NCBI GenBank assembly: GCA_021836665.1
Contig: JAKBHQ010000064.1
Span: forward strand, 1-6,379
From: Thermoplasmata archaeon
Lineage (GTDB): Bacteria; Actinomycetota; Acidimicrobiia; Acidimicrobiales; Acidimicrobiaceae
Direction: 5' to 3'
DNA length: 6,379 bases
The notes beneath the pieces were generated by a model. That model made no database searches and was not told the DNA's origin. It saw only the letters and a program-made list of their open reading frames with translations. Below are positions 1 through 5,722 of the stretch, piece after piece. A program made the position numbers and the translations under genes. Every line of letters starts with the position of its first letter. Position 1 is the stretch's first letter.

Positions 1-437
1 CAGACCCTTTTAAGGCCCTTTCTGACGTATACATTGGCCGTTTCTCGACACCGCTGTGCGAGGTCATTGAGTAGCTCTCGGAAATCTGGAGGGAATAGCC
101 ATGTGTCGTTGGCTATTCTTGCCCATCGAAGTAGGGCCGGTCCGGGGACGTACTGGCCGCCGCCGAGACTCCAAAGGAGGCCGGCCTGCTCGAGCGTCTG
201 AAGAAGCCTCAAAACTGTGGTTTTTGGCAGTCCTGTTGCGGCTGTAGTGTCTTTGATAGTTAGCGTCGTGCGTTCTTCATTCAATAGGGCGAGGATATCC
301 AATGCCCTTCTGACACTTCGCACGCTCGAGGGGTCGACCGATACTGTTGGGGCCTTCTCAATAGTTTCGATTGGGTTGGATAGTTCAGGTCCACTACCCA
401 TCTGCTGTTTTACCTGGCTTTCGGCGGTTCCGCTCAT
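1..437 (-). CDS. IclR-family transcriptional regulator, N-terminal part (cut by left edge)
   Basis: This gene reads leftwards and leaves the window after 145 codons, so the effector-binding domain is mostly missing. Seen: SVRRALDILALLNEE (residues 41-55) opens a winged helix-turn-helix; the recognition part is ATGLPKTTVLRLLQTLEQAG (67-86), and the wing GGGQYVPGPALLRWA follows (92-106). ELLNDLAQRCRETANVYVRK (121-140) begins the IclR ligand-binding domain. Family knowledge: IclR proteins bind DNA as dimers or tetramers and respond to small catabolic effectors, acting as repressor or activator. The ATG at 437-435 is well fixed because an in-frame TAA lies at 446-444, three codons upstream; AAGG at 445-442 is a weak, close ribosome site. 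The roughly 40-residue stretch before the HTH is longer than usual, and Met13 (401-399) is an alternative start. The gene is divergent from the catabolic genes, so it is probably their regulator (inference). Confidence 0.9.
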   Translation of the reverse strand, partial: MSGTAESQVKQQMGSGPELSNPIETIEKAPTVSVDPSSVRSVRRALDILALLNEERTTLTIKDTTAATGLPKTTVLRLLQTLEQAGLLWSLGGGQYVPGPALLRWARIANDTWLFPPDFRELLNDLAQRCRETANVYVRKGLKRV

Positions 438-448
438 AAAACCTTATG
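435..448. promoter_or_regulatory. Small inverted repeat CATAA-N4-TTATG over the regulator start codon
   Basis: CATAA (435-439) and TTATG (444-448) form a 5-bp inverted repeat around AACC. It covers the regulator's ATG and its ribosome binding site. The same pentamers are the outer ends of the larger palindrome at 494-522, which hints at one protein reading both sites and at autoregulation. Short AT-rich pentamers can recur by chance, so this is tentative. Confidence 0.3.
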
Positions 449-487
449 TTACCACGAGGCCATTAGGCGGGTGCAATATTCCACGGT

Positions 488-516
488 TTGGACCATAAGT
501 TTTTATCTGATAGAAA
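488..516 (+). promoter_or_regulatory. Candidate promoter for the catabolic operon
   Basis: TTGGAC (488-493) and TAGAAA (511-516) sit 17 bp apart and resemble -35 and -10 hexamers, with 4 or more of 6 consensus bases each. Transcription would start near 523 and give a leader of almost 480 nt before the dehydrogenase. The spacer and -10 lie inside the palindrome at 494-522, as expected for a repressor-controlled promoter. On the opposite strand TTGATT (529-524) and TAAAAA (505-500) could serve the regulator gene from the same site. Both are consensus matches by eye only. Confidence 0.3.
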
Positions 517-522
517 CTTATG
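494..522. promoter_or_regulatory. 29-bp near-perfect palindrome, probable operator
   Basis: The left arm CATAAGTTT (494-502) mirrors AAACTTATG (514-522), and the core TATC-T-GATA (504-512) continues the same symmetry about base 508. Thirteen of 14 pairs match; only 503/513 (T/G) fails. It lies between the divergent regulator and dehydrogenase genes, about 57 bp upstream of the regulator start. IclR regulators typically bind palindromic sites in such divergent regions, so this is the best candidate for the operator of the adjacent IclR protein. It is not followed by a T-run, so it is not a simple terminator. Confidence 0.65.
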
Positions 523-539
523 AAATCAAAACAGAGGAA

Positions 540-557
540 TGGTGACCGAATTCACCA
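540..557. repeat. Inverted repeat TGGTGA-N6-TCACCA
   Basis: The 6-bp arms TGGTGA (540-545) and TCACCA (552-557) flank six bases in the control region just downstream of the larger palindrome. It could be a second regulator site or chance. Confidence 0.3.
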
Positions 558-1001
558 ACGAATGTGCTACGCTGGTACCGTTAGGCGGTCAACAAATTCC
601 ATCTGGTAGACCGTAGGGGGTTTTAGAGTTGGTGGAGACCAAGAGCGCTGTCCTGGTAACGGTGGGTGACACACCGCCTTTGACCTACGACAAATGGCTA
701 CTTGACGCTTCCGGATTTAGCTTTGCGATGCCGGAGGCCAACTTCTCATATGGGGCCGATTTGGCACCAGTAGCATGCGGCGTTAGTAGTGCTGGGGGTT
801 GCCCAACACTAAATCTTTCCAGGATGACGAGATGACAAAAGCGAGATCTGAAGAAGTTTTGATGGCAGGCTCTGACCTTGACGCCAGAAACAGTGGTCGG
901 GTGTCAGCGAAGCTATCCCCTACACCATTCAAGCCCGTCGTATCGAGCCCTGCTCGGAAAGCACTTGTGACCCTTGGCGCAATATCGAGGGAAATCTCGT
1001 C

Positions 1002-1979
1002 ATGAGAGCGCTACTTCTCGATATGCCCAATGAAGTTCGAATTGCCGATTTGCCGGTTCCGCTGTGCCTTGACGGCGAGGTCCTGGTAAAAGTGCTAGGT
1101 GTTGGAGTGTGTGGCAGTGACCTAAGCGTTTTCAAAGGTCATCGTCAGGTACCCAGTTACCCCTGGCAGATGGGACATGAGGCGGTGGGCGAGATCGTAG
1201 GCCTAGGCCATGGCGTCAATGACCGCGAGGTTGGCGAGAGGGTAGTAATTGAACCCAACTACTGCTGCTTTACCTGTGGGGAGTGCTTAAGTGGAAACAC
1301 CTCTGGCTGCCTGAACAGGGTCATAGTTGGCATGGCGGCCCCCGGGGTCATCGCAGAATACATCTCGGTGCCTAGCGCCTTCGCCTGGAAGGTGCCTTCG
1401 TCTCTCAGCGTCAAGGAGATGATTTGTTTAGAGCCTTTGACCGTTGGCGCAGCCGCCCTCCGTCGTTCAGGAGCAAAGGACGGGGACAAGACCCTTGTCA
1501 TCGGGGCCGGCTCATCTGGGTTGTCCCTGATTAGCCTCCTGCTTTCAAAGGGATTCAGCACTTATTTCATAGAAACGAAACCAGGACGATCTGCTCTCGC
1601 CACACGGATTGGCGCCTTGATCCACGAAACCGGGGAACGGTACGACCAGGTCTTTGAATGCTCAGGAACCGCCGATGGCGCACAGCAAGCGATATCTCTC
1701 GCAGCAGACGGGGCCACGATAACCCTTGTTGGTCTGTCGGCTTCCCCCATCGAGGTCGTTCCGTCTGACTTAGTTCGACGGAGGCTGACAATTGTTGGAT
1801 CGATGATTTACGATCATCCGGCTGACTTTCGGGAGATGTTACATCACATTCCGGAGGCAATTTCGGAGATTGTGGGAGCAAAGTTCACTTTAGACGACGC
1901 ACAGATGGCCTTTGAAGGGGCCAGTGAAGTTCCGGGCAAGTCCTGGATTTCCCTTGATGATAAAGGAGCATATAGTTGA
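1002..1979 (+). CDS. Zinc-dependent medium-chain alcohol/polyol dehydrogenase
   Basis: A 325-residue cytosolic MDR oxidoreductase that oxidises a secondary alcohol, polyol or sugar with NAD(P)+. Seen: the catalytic zinc ligands are Cys37 in GVCGSD, His59-Glu60 in GHE, and Glu144 in CLEP. The structural zinc site is complete, with Cys89, Cys92, Cys95 and Cys103 in C-x2-C-x2-C-x7-C spacing. The Rossmann motif GAGSSG lies at 168-173, and the second strand ends in acidic Glu191 (YFIET), which usually means NAD+ rather than NADP+. FECSGT (218-223) is a common MDR signature. At 325 residues it is a little shorter than the usual 340-350 but has no gap in the core. The ATG at 1002 has GAGGGA (987-992) nine bases upstream, partly inside a small CGAG/CTCG hairpin (986-999). 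It is the first clear operon gene and ends in a 4-bp overlap with the ThDP enzyme gene. Candidate relatives are sorbitol-, threonine- and galactitol-type dehydrogenases; the substrate cannot be read. Confidence 0.92.
   Translation: MRALLLDMPNEVRIADLPVPLCLDGEVLVKVLGVGVCGSDLSVFKGHRQVPSYPWQMGHEAVGEIVGLGHGVNDREVGERVVIEPNYCCFTCGECLSGNTSGCLNRVIVGMAAPGVIAEYISVPSAFAWKVPSSLSVKEMICLEPLTVGAAALRRSGAKDGDKTLVIGAGSSGLSLISLLLSKGFSTYFIETKPGRSALATRIGALIHETGERYDQVFECSGTADGAQQAISLAADGATITLVGLSASPIEVVPSDLVRRRLTIVGSMIYDHPADFREMLHHIPEAISEIVGAKFTLDDAQMAFEGASEVPGKSWISLDDKGAYS
1962..1968 (+). promoter_or_regulatory. Ribosome binding site that favours a TTG start
   Basis: AAAGGAG lies seven bases before TTG (1976) and thirteen before the in-frame ATG (1982). 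The spacing favours TTG, which overlaps the dehydrogenase stop (TTGA, 1976-1979) and implies translational coupling. The ATG would shorten the protein by two residues only. Confidence 0.6.
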
Positions 1980-3751
1980 CAATGCAACCAGCTGAGAGCG
2001 TAGTGAGTTCAAGAATGACTGGCGCTGAAGCACTCGTCGCCCAGCTTGAGTCCTACGGTGTCGAATACGTCTTTGGTCTATGCGGACACACGAATATCGC
2101 TGTTCTCGATGCCCTGAGTCGTTCGAGCATTAACTTCGTCATAAATCGCCACGAACAGGCTGCTGCACATGCCGCCGATGGATATGCACGGGCCTCTGGT
2201 AAGCCGGGGGTGCTGCTTTCCCACGTAGGGCCGGGAATGATAAACGCCGCTACCGGCGTCTATACCGCTGCTTTGGACTCGGTTCCCCTGATAGCGATTG
2301 CCGGTGACGTGCCTAGCTATTACTACGGTAGGCATCCACACCAGGAGATTAACCTACACAACAATTCCTCTCAGGCTGACGTCTATCGTCCCTTCGTCAA
2401 GAGGGCTTGGAACGTTGAAAGGGTCGAGGATCTTCCACGCTTTACTGAACGTGCATTTTGGACCGCTACGTCGGGTAGGCCTGGCGCAGTACTGCTAAAC
2501 GTGCCGATGGACCTATTTTCCCGTGAACTGCCGGCGAGCTATATTCCTTCTCCACCACTTCCGCAGGAGAGCCCTTTGCCTGGCCTGGGCAATGGTGTCG
2601 CCGACCAGATTGCCGGCATCCTTGCGTCAGCCGAGCGACCCCTTATCTACCTTGGAGGCGGAGTTCGTAAAAAAGAGAGCCTTTCCGCACTCGTCGATCT
2701 GGCGGAGCACTTAGATATTCCGATTGCCCACTCGCTAATGGGCAAGGGCGCCGTAGCGGATGAACACCCACTCGTAATAGGTATGACCGGTTTTTGGGGC
2801 TTAGAGCTAACCAACGACTATGCCCGAAACGCCGATGTCGTACTTGCGCTTGGCACGCGTTTCGCCGAGACGGACTCAAGTTCTTGGATGCCGGAGTACA
2901 CCTGGCAAATGCCCCCCACGCGATTGATTCAAATTGATATTGATCCGGAGGAGATCGGCAGAAACTACCCGGTAGAGCTGGGAATAGTCGCCGATGTCAA
3001 TCAGGCAGTGGTTGAGATTGCGAAATCGGTCCATGCACTCGCTCCGAGCGGCAAGGATCGCCCAGAGCTACGGCAGAAAATAGCCGAGACTAGGGCAGAG
3101 CTTTGGGCAGGCACCAAGGAACGTGGTTCGTCGGACCAGTTCCCACTTCGCCCCGAGAGGATCCTGCAGGACCTCCTGGAGACTTTGCCCAATGACGCAA
3201 TTCTTGTGACTGACGTGGGTTGGAACAAAAATGGCGTCGCTCAGTGCTACAAACTTCCCAAAGAGGGCAAGTTCATCACTCCGGGCGGGGCGTCAACGAT
3301 GGGCTTTGGTCCAGCGGCGGCGATCGGTGTCCAGATTGCTCAGCCCGATCGCGTGGTAGTCGCTCTTATTGGCGACGGAGGAATGAGCGCGCAACTCCCG
3401 TCGGTGCCGACAGGGGTCGAACAAGGAGTCCCGGTGATTTGGGTGGTGATGAACAATAAGGCCCATGGGACGATAGCGGACCTTGAGCATTCAAACTACG
3501 GGCATAGCTTCGGAACTACTTTCACGGATCCGTCCGGCGAGCCGTACTCTCCGGACTTCGCGGCGTATGCCCGAGCCTGTGGAGCGGATGGTTACAGCAT
3601 CGGTTCCGCGGACGAGTTCAAGGTTGCTCTGACAAAAGCGATCGAGTCGAGGCGACCCGCTCTGCTCGATGTGCCGATGGTAAATGAGCCGGTTCCTACT
3701 CCGGGACACTGGAACATCAACGATATCTACCAGGGACGATTCTTCGACTGA
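1976..3751 (+). CDS. ThDP-dependent enzyme of the acetolactate synthase / diketone hydrolase type
   Basis: A 591-residue cytosolic enzyme with the three domains of the pyruvate oxidase/acetolactate synthase superfamily. The N-terminal pyrimidine domain (about 14-185) carries the ThDP-activating glutamate Glu60 in NRHEQAA. The middle domain (about 205-345) has LGGG (226-229), GKG (256-258) and GTRF (293-296). The C-terminal diphosphate domain (about 395-570) has the metal-ThDP motif from GDGG (466-469) to Asn493-Asn494. Family knowledge: members cleave or form C-C bonds next to a carbonyl through a ThDP carbanion. The segment around 118-140 (GRHPHQEINLHNN) differs from the GTDAFQE segment of biosynthetic acetohydroxyacid synthases, and no small regulatory subunit gene is adjacent, so a catabolic role is likelier (inference). 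An activity like IolD or cyclohexanedione hydrolase, or a lyase or carboligase, is possible. It is translationally coupled to the dehydrogenase. Confidence 0.88.
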   Translation: MTMQPAESVVSSRMTGAEALVAQLESYGVEYVFGLCGHTNIAVLDALSRSSINFVINRHEQAAAHAADGYARASGKPGVLLSHVGPGMINAATGVYTAALDSVPLIAIAGDVPSYYYGRHPHQEINLHNNSSQADVYRPFVKRAWNVERVEDLPRFTERAFWTATSGRPGAVLLNVPMDLFSRELPASYIPSPPLPQESPLPGLGNGVADQIAGILASAERPLIYLGGGVRKKESLSALVDLAEHLDIPIAHSLMGKGAVADEHPLVIGMTGFWGLELTNDYARNADVVLALGTRFAETDSSSWMPEYTWQMPPTRLIQIDIDPEEIGRNYPVELGIVADVNQAVVEIAKSVHALAPSGKDRPELRQKIAETRAELWAGTKERGSSDQFPLRPERILQDLLETLPNDAILVTDVGWNKNGVAQCYKLPKEGKFITPGGASTMGFGPAAAIGVQIAQPDRVVVALIGDGGMSAQLPSVPTGVEQGVPVIWVVMNNKAHGTIADLEHSNYGHSFGTTFTDPSGEPYSPDFAAYARACGADGYSIGSADEFKVALTKAIESRRPALLDVPMVNEPVPTPGHWNINDIYQGRFFD

Positions 3752-3847
3752 AAATCTCCAGCGGGACGAGGCCCTTTTTATGGCAACGGGGTAAGCCTGC
3801 GGTAGAGCGAATAGTGAAAAGCATTAGAAACCTAAGAGAGGATTGAA

Positions 3848-4222
3848 ATGACAACAGTGATCGACCCATTCAAGGACGGACGCCCGCTCTGGTTGGGACT
3901 CGACGAAGAGGGATTTCGCCGCAAGGTATTTCAGGTAATTGGGAAAGATCTTCGTGATACCGAGTTCTTGAATGCGGGCCTGACCATCTTTGAACCCGGC
4001 GAAGCGTCTTCGATGCATAACCATCCTGAGTCGGAGGAGATCGATTTCATAGTGCAAGGTGAGGGCGAGGTCGTCGATACCGACGGTAATCGCACTCCGT
4101 TTGCAGAGCACACGTTCATGTACATAAAAAAGGGGGTATGGCACCAGCACGTTAATACTGGGAGGGAGCCGCTGTGGCTTATCTGGATTTATGGACCTCA
4201 TGGAGAGCTTCCAACAACATAG
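3848..4222 (+). CDS. Small single-domain cupin protein
   Basis: A 124-residue cytosolic protein with one beta-barrel cupin domain. Motif 1 is complete: Gly51, then His57, His59 and Glu63 in HNHPESE, closing at Gly71. Motif 2 has Gly96, His99, His101 and Asn103 in GVWHQHVN. His57, His59, Glu63 and a motif-2 histidine should bind one divalent metal (family knowledge). No second domain or signal peptide is seen. AGAGGA (3837-3842) precedes the ATG by five bases. The gene follows the ThDP enzyme after 96 bp and precedes the binding-protein gene by 38 bp, so it is probably in the same transcript. Small cupins in sugar operons may be isomerases, epimerases, dioxygenases or binding proteins, and sequence alone does not choose. 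A step on the dehydrogenase product or on the substrate of the ThDP enzyme is the reasonable guess. Confidence 0.85.
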   Translation: MTTVIDPFKDGRPLWLGLDEEGFRRKVFQVIGKDLRDTEFLNAGLTIFEPGEASSMHNHPESEEIDFIVQGEGEVVDTDGNRTPFAEHTFMYIKKGVWHQHVNTGREPLWLIWIYGPHGELPTT

Positions 4223-4240
4223 TTTGACGCAAGCGTCGAA
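4223..4240 (+). repeat. Stem-loop between the cupin and binding-protein genes
   Basis: TTTGACGC (4223-4230) and GCGTCGAA (4233-4240) form an 8-bp stem with one G-T wobble around AA. It begins immediately after the cupin stop and ends just before the binding-protein ribosome site AAAAGGAG (4245-4252). It lacks a T-run, so it is not a terminator. It may be an RNA end protecting a separately accumulating binding-protein message, or a DNA site (inference). Confidence 0.45.
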
Positions 4241-4260
4241 ATTTAAAAGGAGAGAAAGTA

Positions 4261-5289
4261 ATGCATTTTAGGCTGACTTCAACAAAGTCCCGCAAGATCT
4301 TTGGTCTTGGTTCCGCTGCTATTTTGGCCGCAGGCCTTGCCGCCTGTGGCTCGTCATCTAGTAGCACTGCTACTACTCAAGCCGGTTCGGCAACTACTGC
4401 CGCTAAGAAAACATATACAATTGCCTATGTGCCAGGTGCAACTGGCGTAGCTTTTTATGACTCGCTAGCTGCGGGAATGAAGGCAACGGCGGCATCATAT
4501 GGAATGAAGTTTGTCTACCAAGGAGCAGCAGCATTCAGTCCTTCTGCCCAGACCCCGATCGTTGACGGCGTTTGCACTCAGCACCCAAGCGTATTGGTTG
4601 TCTCTCCGACTGACCCGGTAGCCATGGCTCCAGCAATCAACACCTGCTTGAGCGCCGGGATTCCAGTGATCACCACGGATACGACGCTTAGCAACACTTC
4701 GCAAATCAGTAGCCAGATCACTACCAGCAATACTCAAGGTGGTAAGGCAGCGGCTGACTTTATCGGCAAGGCCCTTGGTGGCACTGGACAAGTTGCGGTA
4801 TTGAGCCTCTCGGCTACAGCTAGCACTCAGGTCCTTCGGGTTCAGGGATTTGAAAATGAGATCAAAGCCGCCTACCCGAACATTCAGATCGTCGCCGTCC
4901 AGTACACCGGACAAGCGATTGCGGATTCGACAACGGCCGTGAACGCTCTGATGCTCGCCCATCCAGGGATTAAGGCGATCTTCTCAGTTTCGGGCACTGG
5001 TGCCGAAGGCGCAGCGGATGCTTTTGCAGCCAATGGGACTACGGGTAAAGTTATCAACGTCGGATTTGACGCCGGACCCAACACGGTCAAGATGCTTCAA
5101 TCTGGAGAGATATCGGCCACGGTTGCTCAGCAGGCGTCCCAAGAGGGCGTGTTGGCAGCGCAGTATGCCCATGACCTACTCACCGGAAATAAGTCGGCTA
5201 TCCAGGCACAGATTCAACTGCCTGACGTGCTTATTACCAGTGCGCAGTCCAAGCTAGCCAGCTACTCGAAGTACTTCTACAAGCTCTAG
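4261..5289 (+). CDS. Sugar ABC transporter substrate-binding lipoprotein (RbsB-like, Peripla_BP_4)
   Basis: A 342-residue lipoprotein that captures the substrate outside the membrane and delivers it to an ABC importer. Seen: basic start (Arg4, Lys9-Lys12), hydrophobic stretch (13-28), lipobox Leu26-Ala-Ala-Cys29, then a Ser/Thr/Ala linker to about residue 48. The mature fold starts at TYTIAYVPG (51-59). Landmarks of ribose-type binding proteins follow: VLVVSPTDP (111-119), GIPVITTD (133-140), RVQGF (194-198), INVGFDAG (265-272) and ISATVAQ (284-290). Asp140, Arg194, Asp270 and Gln290 fall where family members hydrogen-bond the sugar. Cys105 and Cys129 could form a disulfide. AAAAGGAG (4245-4252) is a strong ribosome site eight bases before the ATG. 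Pentose, hexose, polyol, rhizopine or autoinducer-2 ligands all occur in this family, so the ligand is open. A terminator follows, as often seen where the binding protein must exceed the membrane parts. Confidence 0.92.
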   Translation: MHFRLTSTKSRKIFGLGSAAILAAGLAACGSSSSSTATTQAGSATTAAKKTYTIAYVPGATGVAFYDSLAAGMKATAASYGMKFVYQGAAAFSPSAQTPIVDGVCTQHPSVLVVSPTDPVAMAPAINTCLSAGIPVITTDTTLSNTSQISSQITTSNTQGGKAAADFIGKALGGTGQVAVLSLSATASTQVLRVQGFENEIKAAYPNIQIVAVQYTGQAIADSTTAVNALMLAHPGIKAIFSVSGTGAEGAADAFAANGTTGKVINVGFDAGPNTVKMLQSGEISATVAQQASQEGVLAAQYAHDLLTGNKSAIQAQIQLPDVLITSAQSKLASYSKYFYKL

Positions 5290-5300
5290 TCAATGACGAA

Positions 5301-5358
5301 GTGGAAAGTGTCCCGGCGGACCAGAATCCAATGGGACACTTTCCGCCAATCAATTTTT
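5301..5358 (+). terminator. Intrinsic terminator after the binding-protein gene
   Basis: A 14-bp stem pairs 5301-5314 with 5333-5346, with twelve perfect inner pairs (GGAAAGTGTCCC/GGGACACTTTCC), one wobble and an outer G-C. The loop is 18 bases, and a T5 run follows at 5354-5358. It starts 12 bases after the stop codon. The 7-base gap before the T-run makes it slightly imperfect, so part of the transcription may read through to the ATPase gene. Confidence 0.8.
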
Positions 5359-5500
5359 GTTCATATTCAGTCTCTAGTTTTTGTTTCAGATCAGTAATAG
5401 TTAGTGCGTGTTTCGAGGGAGCATTCGTTCCTTCGATCTCAATGGGTGCATTAATTGGAGAGGGCTGCTGAAGGGATTTCGGTTGTCCCGTTATTCCAAT

Positions 5501-5517
5501 TTGAAAACGCTTTGCAA
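5501..5517. promoter_or_regulatory. LacI-type operator-like imperfect palindrome
   Basis: TTGAAAACGCTTTGCAA is symmetric about base 5509 in 6 of 8 pairs, and its AAA-CG-TTT core resembles LacI/GalR-family operators common in sugar operons. It lies about 205 bp before the ATPase start. No LacI-family gene is visible in the window, so a global or distant regulator would be needed. Confidence 0.3.
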
Positions 5518-5722
5518 GGCGATTCGATTGCCCAGGCCAGGGCCAGAGTCTTCAAGGTTTCTTTAATAGTGACCAGGTGCCGATCACAAAACCGTAACTT
5601 TCAAATGGTTAATTCGGCGGTGTTAATAATCCAAGTCAAAGATTTCTCAAAAGAATCCACTGAGAACTTGGAGTCAGTTTTGTAACCATGGTGTGCTCAA
5701 GTTTTTCCAGAGGAGTAATTTG

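Larger units (their letters stand above)
438..1001. other. Divergent intergenic and leader region, no convincing gene
   Basis: These 564 bases separate the divergent regulator and dehydrogenase genes. They hold the palindrome at 494-522, the weaker inverted repeat at 540-557, a 5-bp-arm hairpin at 660-676 (CGGTG/CACCG), and three copies of CTGGTA (572, 603, 653). Two small open frames on the plus strand are chained by ATGA overlaps: 629-835 (TTG start, 68 codons) and 832-1005, whose stop overlaps the dehydrogenase start. Their products resemble no family I know, and neither has a good ribosome site, apart from a G-run at 616-620 ahead of the first. I read the stretch mainly as control region plus a long leader. 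Confidence 0.6.
5290..5722 (+). other. Intergenic region: terminator, then AT-richer leader without a clear gene
   Basis: These 433 bases lie between the binding-protein and ATPase genes. They hold the terminator at 5301-5358, a hairpin at 5413-5436 (TCGAGGGA/TCCTTCGA, one wobble, no T-run) and the palindrome at 5501-5517. An open frame at 5455-5685 starts at TTG, has no good ribosome site and matches nothing I know, so I do not call it. A second promoter for the ATPase would be expected here; TAATAAT at 5624-5630 is -10-like but has no good -35. Confidence 0.6.

Noticed and set aside
217..498. Plus-strand open frame of 93 codons
   Set aside because: It lies antisense to the clear IclR-family coding sequence and has no family resemblance.
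3752..3847. Possible terminator between the ThDP enzyme and cupin genes (CCCTTTTT near 3768-3779)
   Set aside because: Only about three base pairs (GGG/CCC) can form before the T-run, too weak to call.
3824..4201. Minus-strand open frame of 125 codons
   Set aside because: It is a shadow of the cupin gene, whose metal motifs and ribosome site are on the plus strand.
4495..4962. Minus-strand open frame of 155 codons
   Set aside because: It is antisense to the binding-protein gene, which has a full lipobox and fold landmarks.
5455..5685. Plus-strand open frame of 76 codons in the importer leader
   Set aside because: It has a TTG start without a good ribosome site, low-complexity codon choice and no recognisable product.
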